Source: Chryseobacterium sp. CH25
Lineage (GTDB): Bacteria; Bacteroidota; Bacteroidia; Flavobacteriales; Weeksellaceae
NCBI RefSeq assembly: GCF_004119455.1
Contig: NZ_NRQT01000002.1
Span: 317,501-381,500 of the forward strand
DNA length: 64,000 nucleotides
Direction of reading: 5' to 3'
The translations under genes and the position numbers were made by a program. Below the pieces are notes generated by a model that was not told the DNA's origin, made no database searches, and saw only the letters and a list, made by a program, of their open reading frames with translations. The number at the start of each line of letters is the position of its first letter. The stretch's first letter is position 1. Below are positions 46,023-56,394 of this stretch, in pieces.

Positions 46023-47915
46023 TTATTTTTCAAGTTGCTTATAGCTTCTCTGTATAAAATCTGTAAGGTCTTTTCCTTTCAGTAAATTCTGAGATAGCTT
46101 AGCAAGATCTAAAGCGTATTTAATTAGACTTTCTTTCTCTTCAGTATTCTCAGTTTTTAAGATCTGATTAGAAAGTTCACTGTTGGAGTTCACAACCAGG
46201 TTGTACATTTCTGGGAAACCACCCATTCCAAACATACCGCCACCGCCAGTTGCCTGCATTTCTTTCATTCGTCTCATGAATTCAGGCTGGGTAATGGTAA
46301 ATGGAGCATCAGTGCTGTCAAGATCTTCAAGTTGAACGGTGAATTTAGAATCCTGGATTGCTTCTTCTACATTCTTTTTCAAAGACTCTTTTTCAGTTTC
46401 GTTTAGTTTTGAAATAACGGGTTCATCTTTTTTGATAAGATTGTTGATGTGATCAGCATCTACTCTTGCGAAGGATACATTTTCTTTCGTAGTTTCCAGT
46501 TTCTGGATAACGTGTGAAATAATTGGAGAGTCTAATAACAGAACTTCATATCCTTTATCTTTTGCAGATTGAATATAGCTGTGTTGCTCATCAGCATTGG
46601 TTGCGTAAAGAACTACCAACTTATTATCCTTATCGGTTTGTGTAGGAGTAATCTTCTCTACCAATTCATTCCAAAGGAAGTATTTTCCGTCTGTTGTTGG
46701 ATATAAAGTGAATTTGTCAGCTTTCTCTGCGAATTTTTCTTCTGTAACCACTCCGTATTCAATTACGACTTTAATGTCATTCCATTTTTGTTCGTAGTCT
46801 TCACGGTTTTCATTGATTAAAGAAGCCATTTTATCGGCTACTTTTTTCGTGATGTAAGAAGAAATTTTCTTTACAGCACCATCTGCCTGAAGATAAGAAC
46901 GGGATACGTTTAATGGAATATCGGGAGAATCAATTACTCCTCTCAGAAGCATTAAGAAATCAGGAACGATACCTTTTACTTCATCGGTTACGAATACCTG
47001 ATTCTGATATAGCTGGATTTTATCCTTATCAATATTTAAGTTGTTGCTTAATTTCGGGAAGAATAAAACTCCTGTAAGGTTGAAAGGATAATCTACATTC
47101 AGGTGAATATGGAATAAAGGTTCTTCAAACTGCATTGGATACAATTCGTGGTAGAACTTCATATAATCCTCATTAGTCAAATCACTTGGAGCGATGGTCC
47201 ATGCTGGAGTGGGGTTGTTGATGATATTGTCTACTTCCTCAGTTTCTGCAACAGCATCTTCCGGAGCGTCTTCCGGTAAAGGAAGTGTATGTGTTTTTGT
47301 TCCGAATTTTATTGGAACAGGCATGAATTTATTATATTTCAATAACAGTTCACGGATTTTTGCTTCTTCTAAAAATTCTACAGAATCTTCTGCAATGTGA
47401 AGAATGATTTCCGTTCCTCTATCTGTTTTATCAGTAGTTTCTTCAAGTGTAAATTCAGGGCTTCCGTCACAGATCCATCTTACAGCTGGTTCATCTTTGT
47501 ATGATTTGGTAAGAATTTCTACTTTTTCAGCTACCATGAAAGCAGAATAGAACCCAAGACCGAAGTGTCCGATAATTCCTGAATCCTTTGCAGTATCTTT
47601 ATATTTTTCTAAAAACTCTTCGGCTCCGGAGAAAGCAACCTGGTTGATATATTTTTCAACCTCTTCACCGGTCATACCAATTCCTTGGTCGATGATGCGT
47701 AATGTTTTTTGCTCCTTATCAATTTTAACCTCAAGTTTCGGATTTCCATATTCTACTTTTGCTTCACCAATACTTGTAAGGTGTTTTAGCTTTAAAGTAG
47801 CATCCGTTGCATTAGAAATCAACTCTCTTAAGAATATTTCGTGGTCACTGTAAAGAAACTTTTTAATAAGTGGGAAAATATTTTCCACCGATACATTAAT
47901 ATTTCCTTTCGTCAT
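46023..47915 (-). CDS. htpG: molecular chaperone HtpG (Hsp90)
   Basis: Bacterial Hsp90, an ATP-dependent homodimeric chaperone. The 630-residue product has the N-terminal GHKL ATPase domain (FLRELISNATDA, IDQGIGMTGEEVEKYINQVAFSGAEEF, GHFGLGFYSAFMVAEKV). It continues with the middle domain (NVSRSYLQADGAVKKISSYITKKV) and a C-terminal dimerisation domain that contains MRRMKEMQATGGGG. The eukaryotic MEEVD tail is absent, as expected. The upstream region contains TGTCATTCTGTCA, a possible heat-shock element. It is divergent from the S9 peptidase. Confidence 0.97.
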   Translation of the reverse strand: MTKGNINVSVENIFPLIKKFLYSDHEIFLRELISNATDATLKLKHLTSIGEAKVEYGNPKLEVKIDKEQKTLRIIDQGIGMTGEEVEKYINQVAFSGAEEFLEKYKDTAKDSGIIGHFGLGFYSAFMVAEKVEILTKSYKDEPAVRWICDGSPEFTLEETTDKTDRGTEIILHIAEDSVEFLEEAKIRELLLKYNKFMPVPIKFGTKTHTLPLPEDAPEDAVAETEEVDNIINNPTPAWTIAPSDLTNEDYMKFYHELYPMQFEEPLFHIHLNVDYPFNLTGVLFFPKLSNNLNIDKDKIQLYQNQVFVTDEVKGIVPDFLMLLRGVIDSPDIPLNVSRSYLQADGAVKKISSYITKKVADKMASLINENREDYEQKWNDIKVVIEYGVVTEEKFAEKADKFTLYPTTDGKYFLWNELVEKITPTQTDKDNKLVVLYATNADEQHSYIQSAKDKGYEVLLLDSPIISHVIQKLETTKENVSFARVDADHINNLIKKDEPVISKLNETEKESLKKNVEEAIQDSKFTVQLEDLDSTDAPFTITQPEFMRRMKEMQATGGGGMFGMGGFPEMYNLVVNSNSELSNQILKTENTEEKESLIKYALDLAKLSQNLLKGKDLTDFIQRSYKQLEK

Positions 47916-47973
47916 AATATTTTAGATTTTTTAATTTTCAAATCTTTCTCAAAAAAATACCATGAAGAAGAAA

Positions 47974-47987
47974 GTGACAGAATGACA
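47974..47987 (-). promoter_or_regulatory. TGTCA direct repeat before htpG
   Basis: On the minus strand, TGTCATTCTGTCAC lies about 60 bp before the htpG ATG. Two TGTCA words 8 bp apart suggest a regulator site or alternative promoter for stress control. It is not CIRCE. Confidence 0.4.
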
Positions 47988-48069
47988 TTTTTTCGATAGT
48001 TATAAATGGGGAATTATGTGAATTTGTCAAAGAAATACCCTATTTTTAATCCTTAAAAATTTTTTAAAA

Positions 48070-50949
48070 ATGAAGATGAAATGTACAGTTTTTCTTCTGC
48101 TCATGATGGCGTGTTGCCTGTATGGACAGAAGAAGCCTTTAGACCATTCTGTTTATGACAGCTGGCAAAATCTAGGCATGAGAAAAATCTCAAATGACGG
48201 AAAATGGATCGCCTATTCTGTAGATCCTCAGGAAGGTAATTCTAACCTTTTTTTATATTCCGTTAAAAATAAAACTTCAAAGACATTTGCAAGAGGAACC
48301 AAAGTAGATTTTACGAATGATTCCCGATTTGCTGTTTTCCAAATCCGTCCACAGTATAAAGATATAAAAGCAGTGAAGGATAAAAAGCTTAAAAAAAATA
48401 AGCTTACAAAAGACAGTCTTGCCATTGTTGATATTTTGAATGGTCAAACGGAGAAAATTCCTAATGTAAAAATATTTAAAATCCCTGAAAAAGCGGGTTC
48501 TTACGCTGCTTATCTTTTGGAAGATGTAAAAGATAAGTCTTCGGATAAAGAGGATGGTGATGAAAATAAAGAGGAAGATAAAAACGTAAAACCGTTACAA
48601 TTGGTAGTACGAAATCTTTTGGATGGAAAAAGCACGACCTATGATAATGTAATCCGTTATGAGTTCAGTAAAAATGGAAAACAACTTGCTTTTGTAACCA
48701 AAAAACCGGAAGAAAAAAAGGATAAGAAAGAAGGGAAAGATTCAGAAGATGAAAAATCTGCGGATAAAAAAGATACTGACAAATCTAAACCTAAAAAATA
48801 CGCTCTTGAAACGGTACAGGTAGTAGACTTGCAAAAAGGAACTGTTTCTAAAATTTCTGAAATGGAAGGTGATTTTTCACAATTGTCTTTTGATGAAGAA
48901 GGAAGTCAATTGGCCTATGTGGGGACTTCTTCTGCACAGAATGACTTGGTAAAGCTGTACAACTTATATTACTTTAATTTTAAAGGAAATAAACAGGAAG
49001 TAATTACCAATCAAAATACTCAAATGAAAAAAGATTGGGTGGTTTCTGAGAACCGTTTGCCATTATTTAGTAAGAATGGAAAACAATTGTATTTCGGGGT
49101 CGCTCCAAAACCTATTGCAAAAGATACTGCAATGATTGCTAACGACCATGCAGTAGTTGATATCTGGAATTATAGAGATGATTATTTACAAACGGTACAG
49201 TTAAAAGAGCTGAAAAATGATCTGAAAAAATCTTACGCTGCAGTAATGCAAACTGAAAAACCAGATTTCTTTAGAAATATTGATGGTGAAGATTTAGATA
49301 CTTTAAGAGTAGTAAACCAGGGAAATGCTGAATTTGCATTGGGAGTTACGAGTTTGAATAACCGTATTTCTTCGCAATGGGAAGGTTCAACAAAGAAGAC
49401 TTATTTCACGATTGATAATAAAACGGGAGAAAGAACAGAGATCATTAAAAATCTGGATGGTTCAGTGGCTGTATCTCCATTAGGAAAATTCGTTGTCATT
49501 TTTGATAGTGAAAAAGGACAATGGTTTAGCTATAACGTTAAAACGAAACAAACGCTGCCACTTACTAACGGACTACCAGTTTCTTTTGTAGATGAAGAAT
49601 TTGATATGCCGGATTTCCCAAGCCCTTACGGACTGGCTTCATGGACAGATAATGATGAGTCTGTTATTATCAGAGACCGTTATGACCTTTGGGAATTCTT
49701 TCTGAACGGATCAAAAAAGCCAAGAAATATAACGAATGGATATGGACGTAAAAATAAAATAACATTCGATACTTACGAATTAGATAAAGATATTAAAAGC
49801 TTAAACCGAAAATCTTCTATTTACTTATCTGCATTTGATAATGAATCTAAGGCCAACGGAATTTTTAAAACATCTATTCAGTCAAATGTTGATCCTATAA
49901 AAATTCAAATAGAAAATGTTTGGGGATACCGCAGTCTTCAAAAAGCAAAGAATGCTGAAGAATATATTCTAGTAAAAGAATCATATACAGATTCACCGAA
50001 TATTTTCACCACATCAGATTTCTCAAAACAGGAAAAGCTGAGCAATACTAATCCGCAGCAGTCCATTTATAATTGGGGAACAGACGAATTAGTACATTGG
50101 GCAACACCAAAAGGAAATACGTCTACAGGAGTTTTATTCAAACCGGAAAATTTCGATCCGAATAAAAAATATCCTATGATCGTATACTTCTACGAAAAAC
50201 TTTCTGATAATCTGAACCGTTATGTTGCTCCTTCACCAACACCTTCAAGATTAAATATTTCTTATTTCGTAAGCAACGGATATCTGGTTTTTACTCCTGA
50301 TATCTCTTATGTAGATGGCTTCCCGGGAGAATCTGCAATGGAATACATTAATTCCGGAGTTGAAAAATTAAAGCAGAATTCGTGGGTAGATGGTACTAAG
50401 ATCGGAATTCAGGGACAAAGTTGGGGCGGTTATCAGGTAGCTTATCTTATTGCTCATACTGATATGTACGCTGCAGCATGGAGTGGAGCTCCTGTTGTGA
50501 ACATGACTTCTGCATATGGGGGAATCAGATGGGGTTCCGGAATGAACAGACAGTTCCAGTATGAAAAATCACAGAGTAGATTAGGAAAGAATTTATGGGA
50601 CGCACCGGATCTTTATATTAAAAATTCACCACTTTTTGCTATTGACAAGGTGAAAACTCCGGTAGCTATTATGAGTAACGATCAGGATGGAGCAGTGCCA
50701 TGGTATCAGGGAATCGAAATGTTTACCGCATTACGACGTCTTGGAAAACCAGCATGGCTTCTGAATTACAATGGTGACGATCATAACCTTATTAAACGCC
50801 AGAACAGAAAAGATATTCAAATTCGCGAGCAGCAGTTTTTTGATTATTATCTGAAAGGCGCCAAAGCTCCGGTTTGGATGACAAAAGGGATTCCGGCCAC
50901 CCAAAAAGGAAAAGATTGGGGATTTGAGTTAACAGATGATAAACCTTAA
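48070..50949 (+). CDS. exported S9 family prolyl oligopeptidase-type peptidase
   Basis: A 959-residue serine peptidase with a signal peptide (about 1-22, ending CCLYGQ). A WD40-like propeller contains a long Lys/Glu/Asp-rich insert (about 160-260: DKSSDKEDGDENKEEDK, KKDKKEGKDSEDEKSADKKD). The alpha/beta-hydrolase domain starts near 700 (KYPMIVYFYEKL). The catalytic Ser784 is in GQSWGGYQ, the Asp in SNDQDGAVPW and the His in GDDHNLIK. It is probably periplasmic and acts on short peptides. The charged insert is not part of the typical fold. A 16-bp terminator hairpin ends the transcript. Confidence 0.9.
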   Translation: MKMKCTVFLLLMMACCLYGQKKPLDHSVYDSWQNLGMRKISNDGKWIAYSVDPQEGNSNLFLYSVKNKTSKTFARGTKVDFTNDSRFAVFQIRPQYKDIKAVKDKKLKKNKLTKDSLAIVDILNGQTEKIPNVKIFKIPEKAGSYAAYLLEDVKDKSSDKEDGDENKEEDKNVKPLQLVVRNLLDGKSTTYDNVIRYEFSKNGKQLAFVTKKPEEKKDKKEGKDSEDEKSADKKDTDKSKPKKYALETVQVVDLQKGTVSKISEMEGDFSQLSFDEEGSQLAYVGTSSAQNDLVKLYNLYYFNFKGNKQEVITNQNTQMKKDWVVSENRLPLFSKNGKQLYFGVAPKPIAKDTAMIANDHAVVDIWNYRDDYLQTVQLKELKNDLKKSYAAVMQTEKPDFFRNIDGEDLDTLRVVNQGNAEFALGVTSLNNRISSQWEGSTKKTYFTIDNKTGERTEIIKNLDGSVAVSPLGKFVVIFDSEKGQWFSYNVKTKQTLPLTNGLPVSFVDEEFDMPDFPSPYGLASWTDNDESVIIRDRYDLWEFFLNGSKKPRNITNGYGRKNKITFDTYELDKDIKSLNRKSSIYLSAFDNESKANGIFKTSIQSNVDPIKIQIENVWGYRSLQKAKNAEEYILVKESYTDSPNIFTTSDFSKQEKLSNTNPQQSIYNWGTDELVHWATPKGNTSTGVLFKPENFDPNKKYPMIVYFYEKLSDNLNRYVAPSPTPSRLNISYFVSNGYLVFTPDISYVDGFPGESAMEYINSGVEKLKQNSWVDGTKIGIQGQSWGGYQVAYLIAHTDMYAAAWSGAPVVNMTSAYGGIRWGSGMNRQFQYEKSQSRLGKNLWDAPDLYIKNSPLFAIDKVKTPVAIMSNDQDGAVPWYQGIEMFTALRRLGKPAWLLNYNGDDHNLIKRQNRKDIQIREQQFFDYYLKGAKAPVWMTKGIPATQKGKDWGFELTDDKP

Positions 50950-50954
50950 GATAT

Positions 50955-50995
50955 AAAACTCGGCGGAGCCAAAGGCTCCGCCGAGTTTTTGTTTT
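50955..50995 (+). terminator. 16-bp perfect terminator hairpin after the S9 peptidase
   Basis: AAAACTCGGCGGAGCC (50955-50970) pairs with GGCTCCGCCGAGTTTT (50974-50989), AAA loop, then TGTTTT. Confidence 0.92.
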
Positions 50996-51093
50996 AAAAT
51001 ATCTCACAAAAGATAAACTGACACAATGGCATTTTTTTTATGATGGGTCTATTGCGAGCTTTTATTATATTTACCGCCAATTTTAACAACAAT

Positions 51094-52545
51094 ATGGGAA
51101 TCTTTGATTTTTTTAAGAAGAAAGACAACAGACAGGAAAATGTCAGTGCTCCGGTTCATCAACAGGAAATGCCGGTGGAGGAAATAATAGTAGAAGAGGA
51201 AGTGGTAGAAGTAATACCGGAAACAGTATTGGAGACACCATTACAACCATTACCTGTTGAGGATAAAAAGGTGAATGAATTATATGAAAAGATCAAGATT
51301 TATAGTGATTATGTCGTGTATTCTATTGCGCTTCAATTGAGAGGAGACTTTGCTCCTATTTCAGCATTTGAAAACGAAAACGGAGAGGTAGAAGGGTTTG
51401 CTTATATGGTTACAGATCCTACTTATGGACTTTCTCCGCAGGTAGTATTGAGTAACATGAAAGAGAAGTTTGAAAATGAGCTGAAAGAAGGGAAAATAAA
51501 GTCGTATGCTATTCTTTATCATTCTCAGTTCAATGATGATGGTAATCATGCACTGGCCGTAAATCCGGAAGAGTTAAAAGCTATTACGCTTTCTTACCAT
51601 TTTAATGATTCTGAAGAAGGTAATATTGCTTTGCCTTATGCTTTCGAAAATGAAAATGTTACTTTCAAAGGTTTTGCAGAGTTTTCTCCTGAAGAAAACA
51701 ATGAGATTATGAATACTCAGTTAGTAGACGGGAAAGATTATTTTACAAACAGAGAGGAGATTAAAAGTCCGGAGAGTACAAATGAAGCAGGAATTATTAT
51801 GAAGAAATCAAATGTTCATTCTCTTGCCAATATGTGGGGAGGGATTTTTGGTTTTCAGAAATTTCAGTCTCAACAAAAGTTTTCACAATATTTAATGGAA
51901 ACTATAGCTTTATGTAAAGCAGATGATATTGCTGCTGATGAAAAAGCTAAGCATACAGAATTTAAGGATATAACATTCAAAACAATTATTTCTGATGATT
52001 TTAATACGATTTATCCGGAAGTAAAAACTGATTTTTCGCTTGATTTTGAAACCAAAGAAATTCGTGAATGGGTAAATGTAGAGAACAATGAAGCTATTGT
52101 AGGAGGTATGGCTAGAGATACTTTCGGACTTTGGTTTTTCCCTACGGATTATGCAGCGAATAAAAATAGATATCAAACACAGAATAAACTGAATATTAAT
52201 ATCAGTGGAATTATCTTCGTGCTAGACCTTCATCAAAGCTTTGATTTACCGGATGGTACTAAAACTGATGAAGAATTTACGGCATACAAGCCAAGCCAGG
52301 ATCTTCCTGATTACGGATGTATTGACTTTATCGGTAAGGTGCTTGAAGTTAAAGAGTCTGAATTACTGCCAGACGGAAGTGTGAAAGGATTCATCCTTAA
52401 GTTAAGGCTGATTACGAATCCGGAAGTTGAAAACTTCTTTGTAGTTGATGCTTTTGTAAGTAATGAAAACATGAGATTTGCAGCCCTTGGAGTAGGGATG
52501 CAGGTTGCCGGAGCAATGCAGCTACAGGGAAGAATTATAGGATAA
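51094..52545 (+). CDS. hypothetical cytoplasmic protein with acidic N-terminal linker
   Basis: A 483-residue protein from ATG 51094 (MGIFDFFKKKDN), which is a better start than the in-frame ATG at 51040. After a short amphipathic helix comes a Pro/Glu/Val-rich acidic linker (about 20-65: PVEEIIVEEEVVEVIPETVLETP). A long mixed alpha/beta region follows, including SPQVVLSNMKEKFENELKEGKIKSYAILYHSQF and a C-terminal beta-rich part resembling proteins with DUF4026/DUF2314-like segments. I do not recognise it with confidence. It lacks a signal peptide and membrane helices. It lies between two strong terminators. Confidence 0.7.
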   Translation: MGIFDFFKKKDNRQENVSAPVHQQEMPVEEIIVEEEVVEVIPETVLETPLQPLPVEDKKVNELYEKIKIYSDYVVYSIALQLRGDFAPISAFENENGEVEGFAYMVTDPTYGLSPQVVLSNMKEKFENELKEGKIKSYAILYHSQFNDDGNHALAVNPEELKAITLSYHFNDSEEGNIALPYAFENENVTFKGFAEFSPEENNEIMNTQLVDGKDYFTNREEIKSPESTNEAGIIMKKSNVHSLANMWGGIFGFQKFQSQQKFSQYLMETIALCKADDIAADEKAKHTEFKDITFKTIISDDFNTIYPEVKTDFSLDFETKEIREWVNVENNEAIVGGMARDTFGLWFFPTDYAANKNRYQTQNKLNINISGIIFVLDLHQSFDLPDGTKTDEEFTAYKPSQDLPDYGCIDFIGKVLEVKESELLPDGSVKGFILKLRLITNPEVENFFVVDAFVSNENMRFAALGVGMQVAGAMQLQGRIIG

Positions 52546-52560
52546 TAAAATATTTGTATA

Positions 52561-52601
52561 AACAAAAAAAGCGGTCTGAATATTCAGACCGCTTTTTTGT
52601 T
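52561..52601. terminator. bidirectional terminator between the 51.1-kb gene and recA
   Basis: AAAAAAAGCGGTCTGAA and TTCAGACCGCTTTTTTGTT form a 16-bp-plus stem with a 3-nt loop; A and T tracts flank it. Confidence 0.9.
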
Positions 52602-52603
52602 TA

Positions 52604-53605
52604 TTATTTGTTTTTCAATTCCTCTTTGATCTTGTTTTCCAATTCTTCGGCAAGTTCAGGATTGTCTTTTAAAACATCTTTTACAGCATCACGACCTTGT
52701 CCTAATTTAGACTCTTCATAGCTGAACCAAGAACCGCTTTTCTTTACAATTCCCATATCAACAGCAGTATCAAGAATTTCACCTACTTTAGAAACACCTT
52801 CACCGTACATAATGTCGAATTCTGCCTGTTTGAAAGGTGGAGCTACTTTGTTTTTTACAATCTTCACTTTCACACGGCTTCCGATAGCTTCGTCACCTTG
52901 CTTGATTGGTGCACTTGCTTTTCTGATATCAATTCTTACAGAAGCATAGAATTTAAGAGCGTTACCACCGGTAGTTGTTTCTGGGTTACCAAACATTACA
53001 CCGATTTTTTCTCTTAACTGGTTAATGAAAATTACAGTACACTTCGTTCTTGAAATAGTAGCTGTAAGCTTTCTTAATGCCTGAGACATCAATCTTGCAT
53101 GAAGACCCATTTTAGAATCTCCCATTTCTCCTTCAATCTCTGCTTTTGGAGTAAGAGCAGCAACAGAGTCAATAACAACAATGTCAATCGCTCCTGAACG
53201 GATTAAGTTATCCGCAATTTCTAATGCCTGCTCTCCGTTATCTGGCTGAGAAATGATAAGGTTTTCCAAATCGATTCCCAGTTTAGCAGCATACGTTCTG
53301 TCGAAAGCGTGCTCGGCATCAATAAATGCAGCAATACCACCAGCTTTTTGAGCTTCAGCAATCGCGTGAAGTGTTAATGTTGTTTTACCTGAAGATTCAG
53401 GTCCATATATTTCAATGATTCTTCCTTTTGGATATCCTCCTATACCTAATGCGATATCTAATCCTAAAGATCCGGAAGGAATAACTTCTACTGTATTGTC
53501 TATAGACTCATCACCTAAAGTCATTACTGTTCCCTTTCCGTATGTTTTATCTAGCTTGTCAAGCACTAGTGCAAGTGCTTTTTTCTTATCATCAATGTTA
53601 CTCAT
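52604..53605 (-). CDS. recA: recombinase RecA
   Basis: DNA-dependent ATPase for strand exchange and SOS signalling. The 333-residue product has the Walker A motif GPESSGKTT (about 67-75), Walker [14 protein letters not shown], the MRK-type loop L1 and loop L2 ([21 protein letters not shown]), and the C-terminal domain with an acidic or lysine-rich tail ([17 protein letters not shown]). The start follows TATTTTTG on the minus strand at 53625-53632. It is monocistronic. Confidence 0.98.
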   Translation of the reverse strand: MSNIDDKKKALALVLDKLDKTYGKGTVMTLGDESIDNTVEVIPSGSLGLDIALGIGGYPKGRIIEIYGPESSGKTTLTLHAIAEAQKAGGIAAFIDAEHAFDRTYAAKLGIDLENLIISQPDNGEQALEIADNLIRSGAIDIVVIDSVAALTPKAEIEGEMGDSKMGLHARLMSQALRKLTATISRTKCTVIFINQLREKIGVMFGNPETTTGGNALKFYASVRIDIRKASAPIKQGDEAIGSRVKVKIVKNKVAPPFKQAEFDIMYGEGVSKVGEILDTAVDMGIVKKSGSWFSYEESKLGQGRDAVKDVLKDNPELAEELENKIKEELKNK

Positions 53606-53624
53606 CTCTATTAAAATAATTTCT

Positions 53625-53632
53625 CAAAAATA
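53625..53632 (-). promoter_or_regulatory. recA -7 element
   Basis: Minus-strand TATTTTTG, an exact TAnnTTTG match 20 bp before the recA ATG. No LexA-type site is recognised. Confidence 0.5.
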
Positions 53633-53828
53633 CATAATTTATAGATCAAAAACTAATATTATTTATCCCTGAAAACGGTTTTTAGAGTTAAAAAATGATA
53701 AAATATTAAGAGTGATGTTATTCATAACGAAGCAGATGCATAATGTAGTGTATAATATATTTTAAACTCCATTTTTTTCTGTAGGATGAGTGGTGTTAAT
53801 CTTTGTTGATCAACAAAATCGGAAGTTT

Positions 53829-54066
53829 GTTGGAAACTGCAAAGGCGAAAAATTCTTTTATGCATGATGTTTTTAAGGCGCAAGGATTTTATCTGCGATA
53901 AAATTGTATAACGTAGAAAATTGCCCGGGATGCATGAGTAATTTTATTTTCCCCTAATCTATATATCTATGTGGTTTAAAAAAATTGAACCACATAGATA
54001 CATAGAATACAAGATTCAGTATTTTAGCGTCAATAAATGAAATTTGTGCATTCCTGGTAAAGAAAT
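53829..54066. repeat. partial copy of the dispersed palindromic element
   Basis: GTTGGAAACTGCAAAGGCG, then TTTAAGGCGCAAGGATTTTATCTGCGATAAAATTG and ATGCATGAGT; the right half ends in AAATTTGTGCATTCCTGG, without the GTTTCCAAC end. Between the arms is a separate inverted repeat (CTATGTGGTTTAAAA / TTGAACCACATAGATACATAG, about 53964-54005). The rest of 53606-54089 has no gene. Confidence 0.65.
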
Positions 54067-54089
54067 ATAACAAATTTTCAACCAGAGAA

Positions 54090-55274
54090 TTAATGGAAAT
54101 TTGAATTTTTGGTGATATTCAGATAATCTTTTAAGACCTTCATCTGATCCTTGTTTCCTCTTTTTATCCTTGAATCCCGACTTACAAGACGATCATAAAT
54201 TTTATTGAACAATATTTTTGATTTTGGAAATAACATTTTGTTAGAAACTTCTGGAATTTGTAGTCTTTTGCATACTTCATCATCCAGCAGAAACCAGGTG
54301 CAGCAAATGTGCAGATATCTCAGGTTTTTTCGTTGAAATTCAAATTTTAAAATTGGATTTTCCAATGATTCATCTAATAACGAATGGGCAAGAAGAACAG
54401 AATCTTTATCAGATGGTGGCTGAATGGATGTCCATAAATAAAAATATTCCGTGGCCTGTTTTTTATCATCAGGAAGAAGTTGTTCTGGGATTCCCAGAAG
54501 ATATCCTACATATTTCCACAGGTGAAAAATTCCCTGTTCTTCTTCAATAGAAAAAGTATTTCCTAATTTTTGAAGACTGTGAAGAAAGACCAGACTGAAA
54601 CCAATGTAAGTAGCCATCATATCCCATGAATTGATAGGCTCACCCCAGTTTTCGGTATCCCATTCTTTGTAATGTTTTTTGATGGAAAGTCTTGCATAGG
54701 AATGAATCAAGCGAGTCTTTATAGCAAATTCATATCCTTTAGCATGAATCTCCAATGCATTGTATCGGGTGGCATTTACCCAGAAATCCAATGTTTCCGA
54801 AAGACGTTTTACGGCTCCTTTTTTCAAAGCTTCAGTAACAATGAGTGGTTTGTTGAGGTAAGCATAATCATATCCTCCGATCAGGCAATAATCTCTCAAA
54901 GAAATTAAAGAATCAAGGTTGCTTCTCATACAGAGTTCAGCACCGCTTTTTAACAAACTATAATCCAGCCAATCAGGAATTTTCTGGGTTTGGGTGAACA
55001 ATTTTTTTACACTTTCAGGAACATCATCATTTTCAGAAACCCCATTTCGGATATAACCTTCAATTTCTTTTGAGGCTTCATGAAATTTTTTCGTAAAATA
55101 AACTTCTTTTACAACAGCATCTCCCATTTCATCCACATGATAAAAGAAAGGAGCATATTTCTCAAATGCTTCAAAATTCACTTTAGCATCTGAAAACTTA
55201 ATAAGTTGCTTTCCATTACCGTTTTCCCAAAAGTTTCTGAAATGCGGAGCATCTTTAAATCGGGGTTGTATCAT
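54090..55274 (-). CDS. oxygenase MpaB family protein
   Basis: A 394-residue protein of the MpaB/rubber oxygenase (DUF2236) family. The sequence is helix-rich, with family-like blocks RDYCLIGGYDYAYLNKPLIVTEALKKGAVKRLSETLDFW, GYEFAIKTRLIHSYARLSIKKHY and NSWDMMATYIGFSLVFLHSLQKLG. These carry histidines and arginines suited to binding a haem cofactor. Characterised relatives include the ER-bound oxygenase of mycophenolic acid synthesis and Lcp rubber oxygenase. The substrate here is unknown, and no signal peptide is seen. It starts at ATG 55274 and stands alone. Confidence 0.85.
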   Translation of the reverse strand: MIQPRFKDAPHFRNFWENGNGKQLIKFSDAKVNFEAFEKYAPFFYHVDEMGDAVVKEVYFTKKFHEASKEIEGYIRNGVSENDDVPESVKKLFTQTQKIPDWLDYSLLKSGAELCMRSNLDSLISLRDYCLIGGYDYAYLNKPLIVTEALKKGAVKRLSETLDFWVNATRYNALEIHAKGYEFAIKTRLIHSYARLSIKKHYKEWDTENWGEPINSWDMMATYIGFSLVFLHSLQKLGNTFSIEEEQGIFHLWKYVGYLLGIPEQLLPDDKKQATEYFYLWTSIQPPSDKDSVLLAHSLLDESLENPILKFEFQRKNLRYLHICCTWFLLDDEVCKRLQIPEVSNKMLFPKSKILFNKIYDRLVSRDSRIKRGNKDQMKVLKDYLNITKNSNFH

Positions 55275-55548
55275 TGTTCATTCCTTAGGTATATAAAAGT
55301 ACAAGTTTTATGCTGAAGTTTTGTGGTGAGATTTGTCAGGATTATAGCCAATATTTTTGAATTAATAATCTGTGACTTTAGATAATTAAAATACCACAAA
55401 AGGGTAATTTTTTTGTATCTGTAAAAGTTTAAACTTTGTTATTAACTAATAACTATGGAAACTCTATTTAAGATATCCAGTCTTATTTGATAGGCTTCCT
55501 AATTTTCTTTTTTGTATTCCGAAGAAATCAACCTTAAAACTAAATATT

Positions 55549-56199
55549 ATGAAAACAAAAATTTTATTACTATTTCTGCTTGGATGGGTGGAGATAGTGT
55601 TGGGACAAGAAAATCAAATTAAAAAAAAATGTGTGGTTACTATACCCCACTATGATGTTATTACAGAAGCAAAAAATGCAGATGATACATTGAAAGTAAA
55701 AGGATTTATAGGAGATGAATTTAAAGAAAACTGCAAGATAGTTACTCCTGATTTTGTCTATACTAATACAACTTGGGGGTGGAGGCAAGTTTCGTTAGTT
55801 ACGGTTCCTATTAAAATCAGACCAAATATTTCAGGCGCGGACTCTGGATTAGATAATGTAGGGGTTAATTTTGACTTTATTTATTATGAACGGGATAGAT
55901 ATTTTGCTACGGGAGGGAACTCTACGCATAGGTTTGGAGCTGGGATGATGCTAGCTCCACTAGTTCAAGAATTGACGAGTGACAACACCACTAGTAAATC
56001 AGAGAAAGGTAAACAATTTTTTCTTTCAACTGGTTTAGCTTTAAGTTATTCTTATAATAAAATATTGTTTACACTAGTTCCTTTTGGCTTTGATTTTGGC
56101 TTTAATAAGAATGGAAAAGATTGGGTTAATAATGGGAAATATTGGTGGGGGTTCGGAATTGGTGCGGATTTAAAGATCTTAGAAAAGGTATTAGATTGA
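55549..56199 (+). CDS. exported hypothetical protein, barrel-like
   Basis: A 216-residue exported protein of unknown family. The signal peptide (MKTKILLLFLLGWVEIVLGQ) is followed by a Lys/Asp-rich segment and then repeated amphipathic strands with many aromatic residues (RFGAGMMLAPLVQEL, FFLSTGLALSYSYNKILFTLVPFGFDFGF, YWWGFGIGADLKIL). This suggests an outer-membrane barrel. Confidence 0.68.
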   Translation: MKTKILLLFLLGWVEIVLGQENQIKKKCVVTIPHYDVITEAKNADDTLKVKGFIGDEFKENCKIVTPDFVYTNTTWGWRQVSLVTVPIKIRPNISGADSGLDNVGVNFDFIYYERDRYFATGGNSTHRFGAGMMLAPLVQELTSDNTTSKSEKGKQFFLSTGLALSYSYNKILFTLVPFGFDFGFNKNGKDWVNNGKYWWGFGIGADLKILEKVLD

Positions 56200-56394
56200 T
56201 CATTATACTATTATTTATCAAAACTAAAACTTATTGTATTCAATTTATAGCTTATGAAATATAAAAATATGATTGTATATCGCTATACAGAGCAAAACAA
56301 AATTCTATCTGATTTTTACAATGAAGTTTAGATGGTTGTTCTATCTGCTGTCAAATAAATATAGCTAGGTGTTATTAAGAAACAAAATAAAAAC

